Source of the DNA: Adiantum capillus-veneris
Lineage: Eukaryota; Streptophyta; Polypodiopsida; Polypodiales; Pteridaceae
Reading direction: 5' to 3'
Length of the DNA stretch: 64,000 nucleotides
Assembly: GCA_014529385.2 (NCBI GenBank)
Contig: CM043958.1
Span: forward strand, 83,597,025 to 83,661,024
The notes under the pieces are model-generated. The model ran no database searches, was not told the DNA's origin, and worked only from the letters and a program-made list of their open reading frames with translations. A program made the position numbers and the translations under genes. Shown here one piece after another: positions 44,527-56,236 of the stretch; within the stretch, counting starts at the first letter, position 1, and the number at the start of each line of letters is the position of its first letter.

Positions 44527-44852
44527 AGGGAAAATTTGGACTCACAAAGGGGCCTTATAAGGAGTTTGAATTCCTCTCTCATGTCCAAAATGGGCATGCG
44601 GTTTTTTGCGAATCAACTATAAACTTGGCAGAGATTTGGCAGTTAGAATCTACTCTTCAAGCTCTTTCTATTGATATATAGCACACCACGAGATTCCTCA
44701 TGTTTTGAAAGAGCTTGAAGAGTAGATTTTAACTGTCAAATCTCCGCCAAGTTTAGAGTTGATTTGCAAAAATTTTACTGCACGCCCGTTTTGGACATGA
44801 GAGAGGAAGTCAAACTCCTTATAGGGCCCCTTTGTGAGTCCAAATTTTCCCT
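44527..44852. mobile_element. Foldback MITE at gypsy A gag start
   Basis: 326 bp, almost entirely an inverted repeat: AGGGAAAATTTGGACTCACA at the left and its complement at the right end, with arms pairing to within about 40 bases of the centre (44670-44705). It lies three codons inside gag (ATG at 44861-44859 on the minus strand). No clear target duplication, so the superfamily is open. Confidence 0.85.
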
Positions 44853-44861
44853 AATGGCCAT

Positions 44862-46149
44862 GATCGCGTGCTTTTTATATTTTTCTTTTTTTTTTAATAA
44901 TAAATTTTAATGGTAATGCTTAAAAAGGGTTATTTATTGATATTTACAGGTACAATATGCGGAATAAATAACACAAATGTAATGTACTTAGCTGAGAAAT
45001 TGCGATGACGTCCAGTCTGGAATGGCGATGCGCTAGGAAATTGATAGAAAAGGGAGTGGTCCAACTGTGCTTCTGTGAATCGAGTCAAATTGCGTGGCGT
45101 CTAGTCTCCCTTATCCTCCCCAAAGAAGACAACAATATTAGTTGTAAAAGAGAGTCCGTAGGTTATTCAAATGAGTGATAAATTTTTTATTAATTTGACG
45201 ATGGTCGCATTCTTGGTAAATAATTTGGCAGCTCCATTGAGATAGTCGGTGTCAAGGAGGAATTAAGTTGGAAGAGCCGACAATTTTCGTTGCAAAAATA
45301 TTTGGCAATTGTGGGAATCTCCCGTGCCAATGCCGACCAGTGACTTGCAAGAAATGGAAAACCGAGCTTCTTGGAAAAACAATAGCTCCTTGTGACCGAA
45401 TGGGGGGGGGGGGGGGGGGGGGGGGCGATCGAGTTGGGAGACCGGTCAAGTGGCGGCAGGGGGTGTAGCTCACTTGGTAGAGAACTTGAGCAGAAGGGGG
45501 TGAATCGAGGTTAAGCAAGGATTTTTTTAAAAGTTGCAATTGGGCAGCCGACCATTGTCTTTTTACTTGAGCCTCACCTTTTTACAAAAGGTGTGAAGGC
45601 ATAAAATTAACTCTGCTGACCAGTGAACAGGTAGAGAGAGAACGACGTGACAACATGGAGATTGATACGTAGCGCCCTGTGTGGGCAGTTTCAGTCTCTG
45701 CATAAGAAGAGTGTTATGCTCAACAGCCCAGGGCAACCTCGTACGGATGCAGTTGCGGCAGGTTTGGTGCAGTACAAAGCATTCCTTTCTCTGCACAGGA
45801 GGTCGTTCCCACTGTGAGCTTTTCGACAAACTCAATCTTGACTCCCTTGATTGGTTACAACCTTTTCTCCCAAGCTCGGCTCCAAAAACTATCAAGGTCT
45901 TCTTGGCCTCTTCAACCCTACTCTCTTTTCTTCGACCTTCGAGTCTTTGTGGCAAGATTTCAAAGCTTTCCCGGCTTTTGAATTGTGGTCGATATAGATT
46001 TCCTTGATCCTTGCTTGAATTCTACAATTCTTTAATGAGAATTTGCATCAAAATTTCTAAATGTACCTAGGCTTTTGCAACCATAACTTCTTGATTGACG
46101 AGATCGAGTCTTCTTCTTCGCATAATTACTCCAAGTAAACGGAACCTTT
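44862..46149 (-). other. Gypsy A 5' untranslated leader
   Basis: From primer site to gag start, about 1.3 kb, long for a chromovirus, so it may contain an insertion. It holds a G24 run at 45402-45425 and, on the plus strand at 45459-45520, a tRNA-like string (GGGGGTGTAGCTCACTTGGT). No ORF supported. Confidence 0.5.
45459..45520 (+). other. tRNA-like / SINE-head-like sequence
   Basis: GGGGGTGTAGCTCACTTGGT then AGAG resembles a tRNA 5' half with a Pol III A box. GTGAATCGAGGTTAAGC follows where a B box would be but fits poorly. No full cloverleaf can be drawn. It may be a SINE head or chance. Confidence 0.25.
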
Positions 46150-46161
46150 GCTCGGATACCA
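46150..46161 (-). other. Gypsy A primer binding site
   Basis: TGGTATCCGAGC starts one base after the LTR end and differs by one base from TGGTATCAGAGC, the initiator-Met tRNA primer site. Confidence 0.9.
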
Positions 46162-46162
46162 C

Positions 46163-46261
46163 TGTTGGGTGAAGAGGGGGAGATCGACTGCTTAAGCTAT
46201 TCAACACATGCTCCCAAACATCACCATCAACCCGTCCACCTCTTTTCCCAATTTCCAAGCG

Positions 46262-46314
<53 letters not shown>

Positions 46315-46850
46315 CATAGAATTGACATAGACATTCTTGTAAGAGAGTGTAAGGGATGTGTAAGAGATGGAGACTAGATTAGAGAGTACACAACAAATAG
46401 CACTTAGCATAAGAGAGTAGAGAACATAATCTGCAAGAGAAAGGCCTAAATCTAGCCCCAAACTCCACAAAACCTCTCTTGTGGAGTTGGTGTTTAATAT
46501 ATTATTTTTGAGTTTAAGGTGCCAAAAATTGAGGTCCCTCTTTTTACAACCACTTCACTTTTGTAAATGAGTGAAGCACATTAGTTCTTGCATGACCCAT
46601 AAGGAGAGTTCCCACTGGAATTATTTACAGAGCCATAGTGGCTTATTGAAATGAGATTCTAAAATGCTGTGCAAATATAAAATGGCCAAAAGTAATTTCC
46701 GGCACCTCTTCATCAACTCGCCGCGTTCCACTCTAAAAAATCATCATCAACTCAATTAGAAAATTAATAGACAACACATAATTAACCATTACGCCAGCTA
46801 TCCCAATTGCAGCTAACCACTACAACAGGAGGCTGCACAGTCTCGTAACA
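46163..46850 (-). repeat. Gypsy A 5' LTR (688 bp)
   Basis: Minus-strand TGTTACGAGACTG...CACCCAACA. A (CA)n plus (CG)n tract at about 46261-46310 is expanded compared with the 3' LTR at 15264-15933. Flank TGTAG. Confidence 0.9.
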
Positions 46851-47860
46851 CTACAAGCGCTTTTCAAATCCTAAAATAGCTAAGTGGCCCTAAAAACAAC
46901 ACAATGGCAAGCCTTTTTTCAATACGGCAAGCCATAGATCTTGCTTACAATGCATACGTATTATCGGCAAGCTTTATGGCTTGCGGTATTGCCAAACGGC
47001 TCTCCACTGTGTTGTCTATATGTTTGCGAGTGATTTTCAAGCACTAAAATTGCCTCGTGTGCCTAAAAACAACACAATGGCGATCCGTTTAGCAATACGG
47101 CAAGCCATAAAGCTTGCCGATAATACGTATGCATTGAGGGAAATCTCTGTGGCTTGCCATATTGTCAACAACTCGCCATTGTGTTGTTTTTATGTCCGCA
47201 AGCGGTTTTCAAGCCCTAAAGTAGCTAATTAGCCCTAAAAACAACACAATGGCAAGTTGTTTGGCAATACGACAAGCCATATAGTTTTCCCACAATGCAT
47301 ATGCATTGTGTGCAAGCTCTATGGTTTTCCTACTTCCAAAAGGCTAGCCATTGTATTGTCTATGTGTCCGCGAGCAATTTTCAAGCTTTAAAGTTACCTC
47401 CCGGCCCTAAAAACAACACAACGGAGATCTGTTTGGCAAAAAGAAATCCATAGAGCTTGCACACAATGCATATGCATTGTGGGCAAGCTCTATGTATTTC
47501 CATATTGGCAACGGCTTTCCATTGTGTTGTCTATATGTTTGCGAGCAATTTTCAAGCGGTAAAATTGCCTCATGTCCCTAAAAGCAACACAATGGTGATT
47601 TGTTTGGCAATACGGCAAGCCATAAAGCTTGCCCACAAGGCATATATATGCATTGTGGGCAAGCTCTATGGCTTTCCATATTGCCAATGGCTCGCCATTG
47701 TGTTGTTTATATGTCTACGAACGGTTTTTAGGCTCTAAAATTGCTTCACAACCCTAATTGGCAAATTGGCAAGCCATAGATCTTGCTGGTATCGCATATG
47801 CATTGTGGGCAAGCTGTATGGCTTTCCGTTTTGTCAAACGCCTCACCATTGTGTTTTTTC
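46851..47860. repeat. Hairpin satellite of the CACTA subterminal region, right block
   Basis: Six units of about 170-190 bp, each a palindrome around AATGCATATGCATT-like centres (about 46950, 47125, 47303, 47473, 47652, 47802). Arms read AACAACACAATGGC, GGCAATACGGCAAGCC, ATAGAGCTTGCC. Spacer TTTTCAAGCCCTAAAATAGC. Its units match 15934-16280. Short frames in it are shadows. Confidence 0.9.
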
Positions 47861-47861
47861 T

Positions 47862-48080
47862 ATGTTAGGTTAGGTTAGGCTAGGTTTAGGTTATAGGCTA
47901 GGTGAGATTATAGGTTAGGTTAGATCTAGTGACAAATTAATAGTAGAAAAAACACAAACGGACTTCGAAGATGACTAGTGTACTTCTAAAAGCACAAACG
48001 GATTTTGGTTAGGTTAGGTTTAGGTTATAAGTTAGGTTAATTTTAGGTTATAGGTTAGGTTAGATTATAGGTTAGGTTAG
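47862..48080. repeat. Degenerate (TTAGG)n array
   Basis: TTAGGTTAGGTTAGG units broken by GTTATAGGCTAGG-like variants. Mirror of 16290-16560 relative to the satellite. Confidence 0.8.
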
Positions 48081-48452
48081 AGCTAGCAAAAAATTAATAG
48101 TAGAAAAAACACAATCAAACATCAAAAGTGCACGTAGACTTCAAGAACCTTAATATATAGTCATTGACCAATAAAGACGAGATTATTACCATGTAGCTCT
48201 AATCTCCGTGCACCTCCAGACTGAGGTGTGCGGGGATCGGGCCTGGCTAGAGAATATGAGGTTGTTAGAGCTAGCAGCAAATAGTAGAAAAAACACAATC
48301 AGACTTCAAAAGTACACATAAACTTCAAGAACCTTAATATATAGTCATTGACCAATAAAGGCGAGATTATTACCCTCTGGTCCTAATCTCCGTGCACCTC
48401 TAGACCGAGGTGTGCAGGGATCGGGCCTGGCTAGAGAATGTGAGGTTGTCAT
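48081..48452. repeat. Tandem duplication of about 185 bp
   Basis: Two adjacent copies containing AGTAGAAAAAACACAATCA, CTTAATATATAGTCATTGAC, and CGAGATTATTACC followed by CTAATCTCCGTGCACCTC and GGGATCGGGCCTGGCTAG. About 90-95% alike by eye. Lies between the TTAGG array and the transposase gene, so it could contain the gene's promoter. Confidence 0.8.
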
Positions 48453-48531
48453 GTATTGTCATGTACTTAGTAGTGTGTAGTTATAACAACTAGAGTGTTT
48501 AATTATTTGTTGCATCATTGGTAGATAAAGT

Positions 48532-48909
48532 ATGGACAATATGATGGCGTGTCCTTGTGCGCCTGGCAAGCATCAGATCTTTCAAACACAAAAAATCTGT
48601 GACCAACACATACGCAATCACAGTCTCTTTCCGATAGAGCAACTACAAGAACTGCGTTATCGATCTCATGGTCTAGAGGTTGAATGTCAAACTCCTCAAG
48701 TAGATATTGCTCCAACTTCAACCCAGAGAAGACAATTTTCAAACGAGCAGCCATCAACCGAGTCCTCCCAACTAATACCTGATGCGGAATTTCAAGTAGT
48801 AGAGATGGAGCAGATGTTGGACGTGTTCTTTGACATGGATTCCAACATAGAAGGCATCAACATTGAACGCAGTACTGTGGACCAACCTCAACCATCCCGT
48901 TCATATTGA
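48532..48909 (+). CDS. CACTA transposase gene, first exon region
   Basis: A 125-codon frame with a CPCAPGKHQIFQTQKICDQH cluster (Cys, His) near the start, possibly a zinc-binding N-terminus, then an acidic Gln/Ser-rich stretch. About 60 bp later, at 48960-49063, ARMPLYTSAKISVLRTMLVM is followed by YGWYDASQRFSG and a GTAAAT donor, which is the usual start of the tnp2 transposase core. This first frame is therefore read as part of the same gene. Confidence 0.5.
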   Translation: MDNMMACPCAPGKHQIFQTQKICDQHIRNHSLFPIEQLQELRYRSHGLEVECQTPQVDIAPTSTQRRQFSNEQPSTESSQLIPDAEFQVVEMEQMLDVFFDMDSNIEGINIERSTVDQPQPSRSY

Positions 48910-49119
48910 CGGAATAATAGCAACGATAAAGAGGGCAAGATGGTGCAAAGTCTTGCACGCATGCCGCTCTACACTAGTGCAAAAATCTCAGTTCTCCGTA
49001 CCATGTTGGTAATGCTTAATTTGTAGTCTGTCTACGGTTGGTATGACGCCTCACAGAGATTTTCAGGTAAATACATTGTATCCTAAGCATGATAAAGTGA
49101 AAATTTTAGTTCATATAAA

Positions 49120-51172
49120 GTGATCAAAGCACTGACTTGTTCAACTAACAACAAGTTGCTCAATGAGCAAATCTTACTAGAAGGGAATCACATGCCCCCT
49201 ACCCGTCCAGCCGCTAAAAAGCTTCTTACTAATTTGGGCATGGATTATCACAAAATACATGCATGTCCTAATGATTGTATATCCTTTCGCAATAAGTATG
49301 AAAACTTGGAACAGTGTCCCAATGGTGGATCAAACAGGTACAGGGAGGACACACAAGGAAAATTTATCCCTGCAAAGGTCCTTCAACACTTTCCTATCAT
49401 TCCAAGAATAAAGAGCATGTTCAGGTGCAAGTCCATATCCTCTTTGATGACATGGCACTCAAATACTAGATCAACAGATGATGTGATGCGGGTACCTGCT
49501 GACTCTCATGCATGGAAGCACATAGAGGAAAGTTGGCCTACATTTAAGAATGAGCCTCGATGTATCCGCTTTGGTTTGGCAATGGACAGAGTAAACCCAT
49601 TCAGATTACAGAGTTCGTCATGGAGCACATGGCCTATTTTTCTGGTTAATTATAATCTTCCACCATGGATCGCTATCAAGAAGGGCCAATTGTTGTTGTC
49701 ATTGATCGTCTCAAGAAAGTACAAAGCAAGAACATGGACGTCTATCTAGAACCACTTATAGAAGAGCTCCAAATCTTGTGTACAGGAATCGATGTGGTTG
49801 ATATATCCCAACCAATCTAACGACAGAATGTACATGTGCAAGGCATTCTCATGTGGATCATGCATGATTGGCCAGGTTTTGGTGAGTGTTCAGGTAAGTG
49901 CCTTTAAAACCCTCACACACATGTGATTCTTGGCTATTCCAATGCTTTTATATTTTAATTTTGTGATGTTTCAGGCTTGAGTTACTTGGGCAATCATGCA
50001 TGTCCGAAATGTGGTCCTCGACTTGGCTTTCGTTCCTTTGAGCATTTGAGCAAGACAGTATACAAGGAGCATGGTAGATTTTTGCCTGAATGACATGAGC
50101 TACGTGGACCAAACATATGCAAACATGACATGCATCCGCTGAAAGCGAAAAACATGTGGCTCGAGAGGGGAGATTGGATGCCACTTGGAATGAAAAGACT
50201 TTCTATTTTCCATGAACTCCCATACTGGAGTGACCTGCTGATTAATCATTTGCTCGACCCAATGCACATCTTCAAGAATATGGGGGAGATCATATGGAAA
50301 ACCATCACTAGAAAAAGGGAGAGCAAGGCCCAAAGAGATGACTTGCAGATTGTGGGTCAAATGCCAGAGATGTGGCCTCGACTTAAACCCAATGGAAAGT
50401 TTGCTATACCAAAAGGTCCATGGGTTATGAGTCGTGCAGAAGATCAACAAGTGAAGAAGACCATATCTTCATTCAAGACTCCCACAGGGTGCATGCAAAG
50501 TTTGAAAACGGCTTTTACAAGAGATGACAATCTCAGTGGCCTTAAGTCCCACGATTGGCACAAATTTTTACAGTTCACCTTACTAATTTCCATAAAGGGT
50601 TGTTTGACAGATGACATTAGAAGAACAATCTACAAAATCAATGAGTTGGTAGCTGGATTAGTTCAAAAGAGATAAGAGAAGACAACATCGATGCAGCACG
50701 CTTAAATGCTATTGAAGCAGTGTGCATGGTGGAGAAGTACTTTCCAACAAACATTCTTACCATCCAAATGCATGTACTTGTGCATGTGATCGATGAAGTT
50801 GCAGTTGTTGGGGTGGTCCATAGTAGGTGGATGTTCTTCTTGGAGAGATTTATGGAGACTTTAAAGGGGTTTGTTCATCAAAGGGCTCGCCCCGAGGGTA
50901 GCATGGCCAAAGAATGGCTTATACAAGAGTCTCTTGTCCTCATTAGTGAATTTTTGGTCTCAATTGATCCAAAGATGCCCCGAATGTGGAATACTGAGGT
51001 CAATGTCAAGGTGATAGGGGATGAGTTGCAGGGACAAGGCATCATCAGGAAGATGGATATCACAATGCGAGAAAAGGTTATGAGATTTTGCCTTCTCAAC
51101 TCAGATATCATGCAAAAGTGGCTAGAGAGATATGAAGGGGAAAAGAAACAACGCTTGACAAATCGCCTTTAG
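49120..51172 (+). pseudogene. CACTA (En/Spm-type, tnp2) transposase with DUF4218 region
   Basis: Frame 49120-49749 carries the tnp2 signature: YHKIHACPNDCISFRNKY, CPNGGSNRYRED, HFPIIPRIKSMF, LMTWHS, ADSHAWKHIEESWPTF, RFGLAMDRVNPFR and YNLPPWIAIKK. A frameshift near 49725 leads to DVYLEPLIEELQILCTGIDV. An intron with GTAAGT donor at about 49894 and TTTCAG acceptor at 49974 is followed by LSYLGNHACPKCGPRLGF. 50130-50675 and, after a shift, 50720-51172 carry LKSHDWHKFLQFTLLISIKG, KYFPTNILTIQMHVLVHV and ARPEGSMAKEWL, the DUF4218 region. It would excise and reinsert the element at its CACTA ends. Decayed. Confidence 0.88.
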
Positions 51173-51406
51173 TTCAAGCGCAACCGTGCCACTAGAAACC
51201 TTCCATTTCTAGATCATCTTCAAAAATTGCATGACTTTCCAACTGGGCGGTGGGTAGATGCGACAATCTAAGAGGCAAAGAGGAATGGAATGTTGATTAC
51301 TAAAGAGGAAGAAGAGATGTCAAGGGGTTGCGATTGGCATGTATATTTCACGACTTCCTTTTCGAGCTCCACATTTTGACATTGCTTTAATAACTTTTAG
51401 TCTGTT

Positions 51407-52160
51407 TCAATTTTGTGGCTGCAGTATCACAAATATGGAGCTTTGTGGTTGCATGGGAAACACTTCAGAGTGCAACGAATCAACGAACAAAAGGTCACTT
51501 TCAATAGTGGTGTTAGGACAAGTTTCATCCAAGAAAGTAGGAGTAGTGCCAGGGATGAGAATACAAAGACTAGCCGTCTTGAATACTTTGGCTACATCCA
51601 AGACATCTTGAAGATTAGCTTTAGAAATTTTATGTTTATCTTTGATGTCAAGTGGTTCAAAGTTATTACCAGTGGCCCTAATGCAATTGTGCGTAAAGAC
51701 AAGAGTGGATTGATTCAAGTGAACTCTAGGAGGGTGTGGACAGATGCGCGGGATACATTCATACTTTTGCAAACATTGTGAACAAGTTTTGCTCATACAC
51801 GATTCACTATGGATAGAAAATGATGAGAATGATCTGTCTAAACCCTACTGGCTCTATATCATTCAAGTTTCTCCACGTAGCAAGCAAGTGGGTGAAGGAT
51901 TGGATGTTGAGGCTGAAGAGGTGATTCATGAACAAAGCGCAAGACCGACGGAAACTTTAAGTTTAGATTTTGAGGTGGATGTCAGCAGTCAGCAATTGTT
52001 TGAACCTAGAGATGAGGTTTCAAATACTGAAGCTGATTTGGAGAGCGACAAAGAAGTAGAGTTTGTCGATGATAAAGATGCAAAAATACATATTGAGATA
52101 GACATCTTTGGTGTATTAGATCTCATAGAGGATGAGAGATTAACTAATGATTTTTGCTAG
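51407..52160 (+). pseudogene. CACTA transposase C-terminal part (DUF4216-like)
   Basis: 51413-51781 encodes YFGYIQDILKISFRNFMFIF, then DVKWFKVITSG and GLIQVNSRRVWTDARDTFIL, the DUF4216 pattern found at the end of plant CACTA transposases. 51744-52160 continues after a shift near 51780 with EQVLLIHDSLWIEN, KPYWLYIIQVSPRSKQ and an acidic tail. It follows the tnp2 part by about 230 bp containing likely intron DNA (51180-51405). Confidence 0.75.
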
Positions 52161-52312
52161 GAACTCTTTTCTAAAACTCTTTTTATTAGTCTACAATACA
52201 CTTTAGACTCATTTATTTGTGTAGCAACTTCGTGGATTTGTTACTTGTATTGATTAAGCATTTCTTTTGTAAACTAGCGTATTTTGTGGGTGTTGTTTGT
52301 GTATGATTAGCC

Positions 52313-52620
52313 ATGGCCGATGACGATGAGTCATACTCTTATAGCTTTAGTTTTCCTGTCACTCCGGCCGGCATGTCACCCGAGCAGATGGGCTCGTTTT
52401 TGTCTCAGTTCACAACAGAGCAGATCGCGATGGCACATCACCTTTGGGCAGCAAGTCCCTTGAGACCTACTACGGCTGACCCTACGCCCGGGACTAGTGT
52501 GGTCCCTACACCGATCGGCCCCATGAAGGAGTACAAGCGGAAGTGCGACGCGAGAGAGAGTGCGAGAAGAAGAGCACGACGATATGGTGAACTCACTCTA
52601 CTTGTGACTGCCAAAAAACA
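52313..52620 (+). pseudogene. Unidentified ORF, 5' part, interrupted by an LTR fragment
   Basis: Begins MADDDESYSYSFSFPVTPAG, continues with Ser/Thr/Pro-rich sequence, and ends in the basic helix ECKRKC-like segment KCDARESARRRARRYGELTL. After about codon 100 the sequence looks like the inserted LTR element. I do not recognise a family. The basic helix could bind DNA. Placement 150 bp downstream of the CACTA transposase suggests the element's second gene (tnpA-like in role), but this is inference. Confidence 0.35.
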
Positions 52621-53424
52621 TGCTCGAGGCATACATTGCCGAGCTCAAAATTCAATCACATTAGTCTCCCTGAGCATCAAACCACATAAGGCATACATCG
52701 TATCCTCCCACTTGTGAGAAAACTTGCAGCAAATATCACTCTCACATCTAAGAGCAAACCATGTGTGGAATCCTCGACACACAATAAACAACTGCTGCTG
52801 CAGAAAATTCAGCGTTCAGAATTTTAAAATTCTGATATAACGAGCGCGTCCGGAGTGTGCCAAAACCCCAAGGTAGACTCCTGGATCACATGTATCCGAG
52901 TCCGGGTGTGAAATCTATGCCAAAAACCTCCGTTTCGACCCAAAAACGCAGCATAAACTGCCAAAAGAGGGCTGAAAAATGCAGCTCCTCAATCGTAGCT
53001 CGAATGAGGTTTCTGATGGCTCCAATGGCTTCGAAAGGGGGGTAAAACGCCAGGACACCTACTGGAAACGCTCTCGAAAAGCTGAATTTTCCGATGCCGA
53101 AGTCGAAACCCTGTTTGCACTCTTGAAAGTGCGCACGCGCGCGCATGCGATTTCGGGAATGAAACTGGCTCTCCGTTGTCGTCGTGACTGTGCACACACG
53201 TGCTCCCTCCGCACCTACGCTCTGATACCAATTGAAGGAGATCGGGGAGCACCACAGACAGAGAGTGAGAGAGAGAGAAGGAGACACACGACACACAGAT
53301 ATGGGTGGGGAGACTCAAAGAGTGAGCAGCCCCCTATACACTTATGCTATGTATAAGGTATACAAGTCAGTGGGCGCCCAGAATCTGGGCGGCCGGGCAA
53401 GACACATACGCATATACCCCAACA
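52621..53424 (-). mobile_element. Copia-type LTR element fragment (LTR, primer site, leader)
   Basis: On the minus strand an LTR of 192 bp (53424-53233) starts TGTTGGGGTATATGCG and ends CTCCTTCA. Two bases later TGGTATCAGAGC (53230-53219) is a perfect initiator-Met primer site. About 600 bp of leader-like DNA follows to near 52620. No second LTR or pol is seen, so it is a 5' fragment or a truncated TRIM-like element. Confidence 0.75.
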
Positions 53425-53451
53425 CCCCACACCTCAGTCTAGTGTGCCTCT

Positions 53452-53733
53452 ATGCCTAGGACTCATGTGCCCCCTACACCGACGAGTGGTTCATCCTGGA
53501 GACGAGGTAGGTGTCGTTTTGGAGGCGGTTGTTGTTGTGGTAGTGATTCTACCGATGTGTCCACACCACCGAGAGAGCGTCTAGTACTCTCTTCAATAGA
53601 TAGTTCACCGATTGGCACACCATGTACACCTTGGGGATCACACGAGCATGATCCTAGCAAGGTGTACAAGAGCAGGGATGGCACTGTTGTGGCGGATAGG
53701 GTCAAAAAGGCCATGCGACAGAGGATTCGATAG
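53452..53733 (+). pseudogene. Unidentified ORF, 3' part after the LTR fragment
   Basis: 93 codons: Arg/Gly/Cys-rich (RRGRCRFGGGCCCGSDST), then STPPRERLVLSSIDSSPIGT and a basic end VADRVKKAMRQRIR. Composition (Ser/Thr/Pro, basic) resembles 52313-52620, so it is probably the remainder of that ORF, but overlap cannot be shown. Ends 25 bp before the stop of the convergent minus-strand gene. Confidence 0.35.
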
Positions 53734-53758
53734 CTCTGTACAATTCAGTTTGGTCACT

Positions 53759-56236
53759 CTATGATGGAGATTTGGGATAACCTCCACCCCTTGGAGTCCA
53801 TGACCACACCACTGCATCAACACACTCCCAACGCTTTAGGTCAGCAAGATTGCAGCACCAATTTTTTTTCCAAAAATCCTCATATTGTTCTTGGATTGTG
53901 GGATTTTTTTTCCGATGTTTTGGTGCCCAATATTGAATGAAAACTTTCTTGTAGTTAGGACATGAGTTGTCTACATCAACATCTGACTCTGCAACTCCTA
54001 GCCATATCAGATATTTTGGATCTGCGGGTCTCACAAGAAAAAAATCCCCTTTCCTTACATCAATTTGAGGCCTAAAAGCTTCCTGTGGCCTTGCACTTTG
54101 AGGACCAACATAGTGATCATTCAATTCTTCATATCCTTGAAACTCATCTGTGTCTTCCTCTATCTGCTGCATTCGATGACTCCCTGTAGTCTTTGGAAAA
54201 AATGATGTATATTCACCAATTTGTTTATTGCTTGGTTGTTCAAGCTCACTAATTATTTTTTGCCAATAAATAATAACTGGCTCCATGTATTTTGTAGAAT
54301 CATGCTCCTTTCCCTTTCGTAAAGTCCATCTTTTCCAAAATTCAAGATATGTCTTAATCCCTTGAATAACAAGCGGACTATCCCTCACATAGTCTACTAT
54401 AGGAACCACATATGGACAACCTACTGGCAATTGTGGTTTCCCTTGATCATCTTTTTCTACAACTCAATTCCTGACTCCCTCAGCATCCAAGCAGGTGATT
54501 TGGGGTGAATTTTGTACTGTATTACTGGGATTTCACCTTGCGAGCATAAAGAAACGAAATTGAAGTGGCTTAGAGTGTCCAACAAGAGCATCTTGTCCAT
54601 CACAAATGTACCCTTTAACAAAGGATTTGAAGTCAGAAACTTGCGTCATCAAAAATGGTGCTGGAGCTGAACTTTCACATTTTTGAAAATGTGAAATCAA
54701 ATGTGGAAAAGTGTAGGTCATTTCTGTTCGTAATCTCTCTAAGAACCTGCTAAACATTGCATCTATGTCCTCATGTGTATGACCCACCATTAAGAATCCC
54801 AAATGCACGGTTTTGAAAACACCTTTTGCTACTAGCAAGGATAAGTATACAAAAAAATATCGATTCTTATTCTCTCCTGCACAATTACCTAGCTGTAGCA
54901 GAGGATTCTCAGGCAATTTTTGAAACACGGGAGTGGACATGGTATCCAAAACACAATGAGAGGAGGATGATTGCAAGTTAGAAATCTCTCCATTACATCC
55001 TTCAATAGCCAACGGTGGTGCTACTGCTACTGATGCATTCCTCTCATGCTCTTTCATCATTTTGTTTTGGTGGTCTAGAGCTATCCTTGAATTCAATGCA
55101 TTGAAAAATGTTACATTTCCACGTGGCATACCATCATGACATAAATCTCCTAGCCCATGGTTTTCTTTTCTTTCCAAATTCTGTAAGCATAATGCAAGGG
55201 AACCAATTGTAGCATTCGGATCTGAAGGCCATAGACCATTCAATGAGAAATTACCATACATCCCATGCCCATGCCCATGTGTTATCATACCTGTTAATGA
55301 TACTTGCAATTGATATGCATTCGCATAGTCTTTTGAGTTCACTCGCAATCTAGGTATTGCTGTCTTTTTTTGGTTCATTTTATCATGTATAATGCATAAG
55401 TACTTATCCTTTTGCATTTGCAAGAACTTACTCCAGGTGTAGTACACATTTCTACAGCTTTGTTGTTGCATCATGTGAATTTTACGTTCATCCTTCAAAC
55501 GTGAAATCAGCTCATCATCCTTTGTTGACTCTGGTTGAGACTTTATCCGACTACACAGAAGACAGTTTGAGAACTGGCTTTTTTTTTACAAGGTCACATT
55601 AGCAAACTCTATATTCCAAACCCTATTGAATATAGTGCTAGACATTGGCTTGATACCCATACTCTCGAGTTTTCTATTGGCATCATGTAAGATGTATATT
55701 TGCTTGTATGTGTTTGGTATTGCAAGCAAGGTTTCTCTCATACCATCTTCCATAGTTCTAGTCTTATGTGGCATTTTCTCTGAGTTTTCATCTAAAAAAG
55801 AGCTCATCAATGCCCTTCCCATTTCTGTATGGTCTCTTCCTTTTCTTATGACACCATCATTACCATGCACTGAGCGTCGAACCCCATTTTCAAACTGTTC
55901 ACGGTAACGATAAAATGAAGTTTTTGGAATGCCATGAATTACATACCAAGATCTACTACAGACCTCATTGCCATTAAAATAAAATACATAGCAAGTCTTT
56001 GCAGTTGTTTTGTTCTCACGTCAAGCAGTCAACATTGTATCATACACATAGTTGGTTCTATTTTGCAAACTTTGTCCACAAAATTCATTGCGCATAGCCA
56101 TGACTTTATCTCTATTGGCATATTGACAACACCTCATAGAACAACAATCTATGGTTGAAACAAGCTGGACAGATGATAGGGATGCTTGACTGGATCTCTT
56201 AGAAGGTTTCACATACATTTTTGGCTTCCTATTCAT
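53759..56236 (-). pseudogene. DUF7869-type transposase-like gene
   Basis: One minus-strand frame from 56236 to 53759, broken only by stops near 56021, 55586, 54533 and 54460. In order: a Cys-containing segment CCSMRCCQYANRDKV (about 56130), HGIPKTSFYRY (about 55920), the motif ENPLLQLGNCAGENKNRYFF and GFLMVGHTHEDIDAMFSRF (residues 197-216 and 234-252 of the 55498 frame), and a C-terminal part ending in WSWTPRGGG. Related proteins, from memory, read LDNC where this has LGNC, so an acidic residue probably needed for catalysis appears lost. DUF7869 proteins are widespread, probably mobile-element proteins of unproven mechanism. It converges with the ORF at 52.3-53.7 kb. Confidence 0.6.

Noticed and set aside
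45563-46007. Overlapping 130- and 108-codon frames in the gypsy A leader
   Set aside because: Antisense to each other, no domain, low-information sequence in an untranslated leader.
46201-46470. 89-codon frame with Cys-Val repeats
   Set aside because: Translation of the (GT)n tract within the A LTR.
47457-47738. 93-codon frame in the hairpin satellite
   Set aside because: Open only because satellite units repeat in frame. Mirror frames occur on the other strand.
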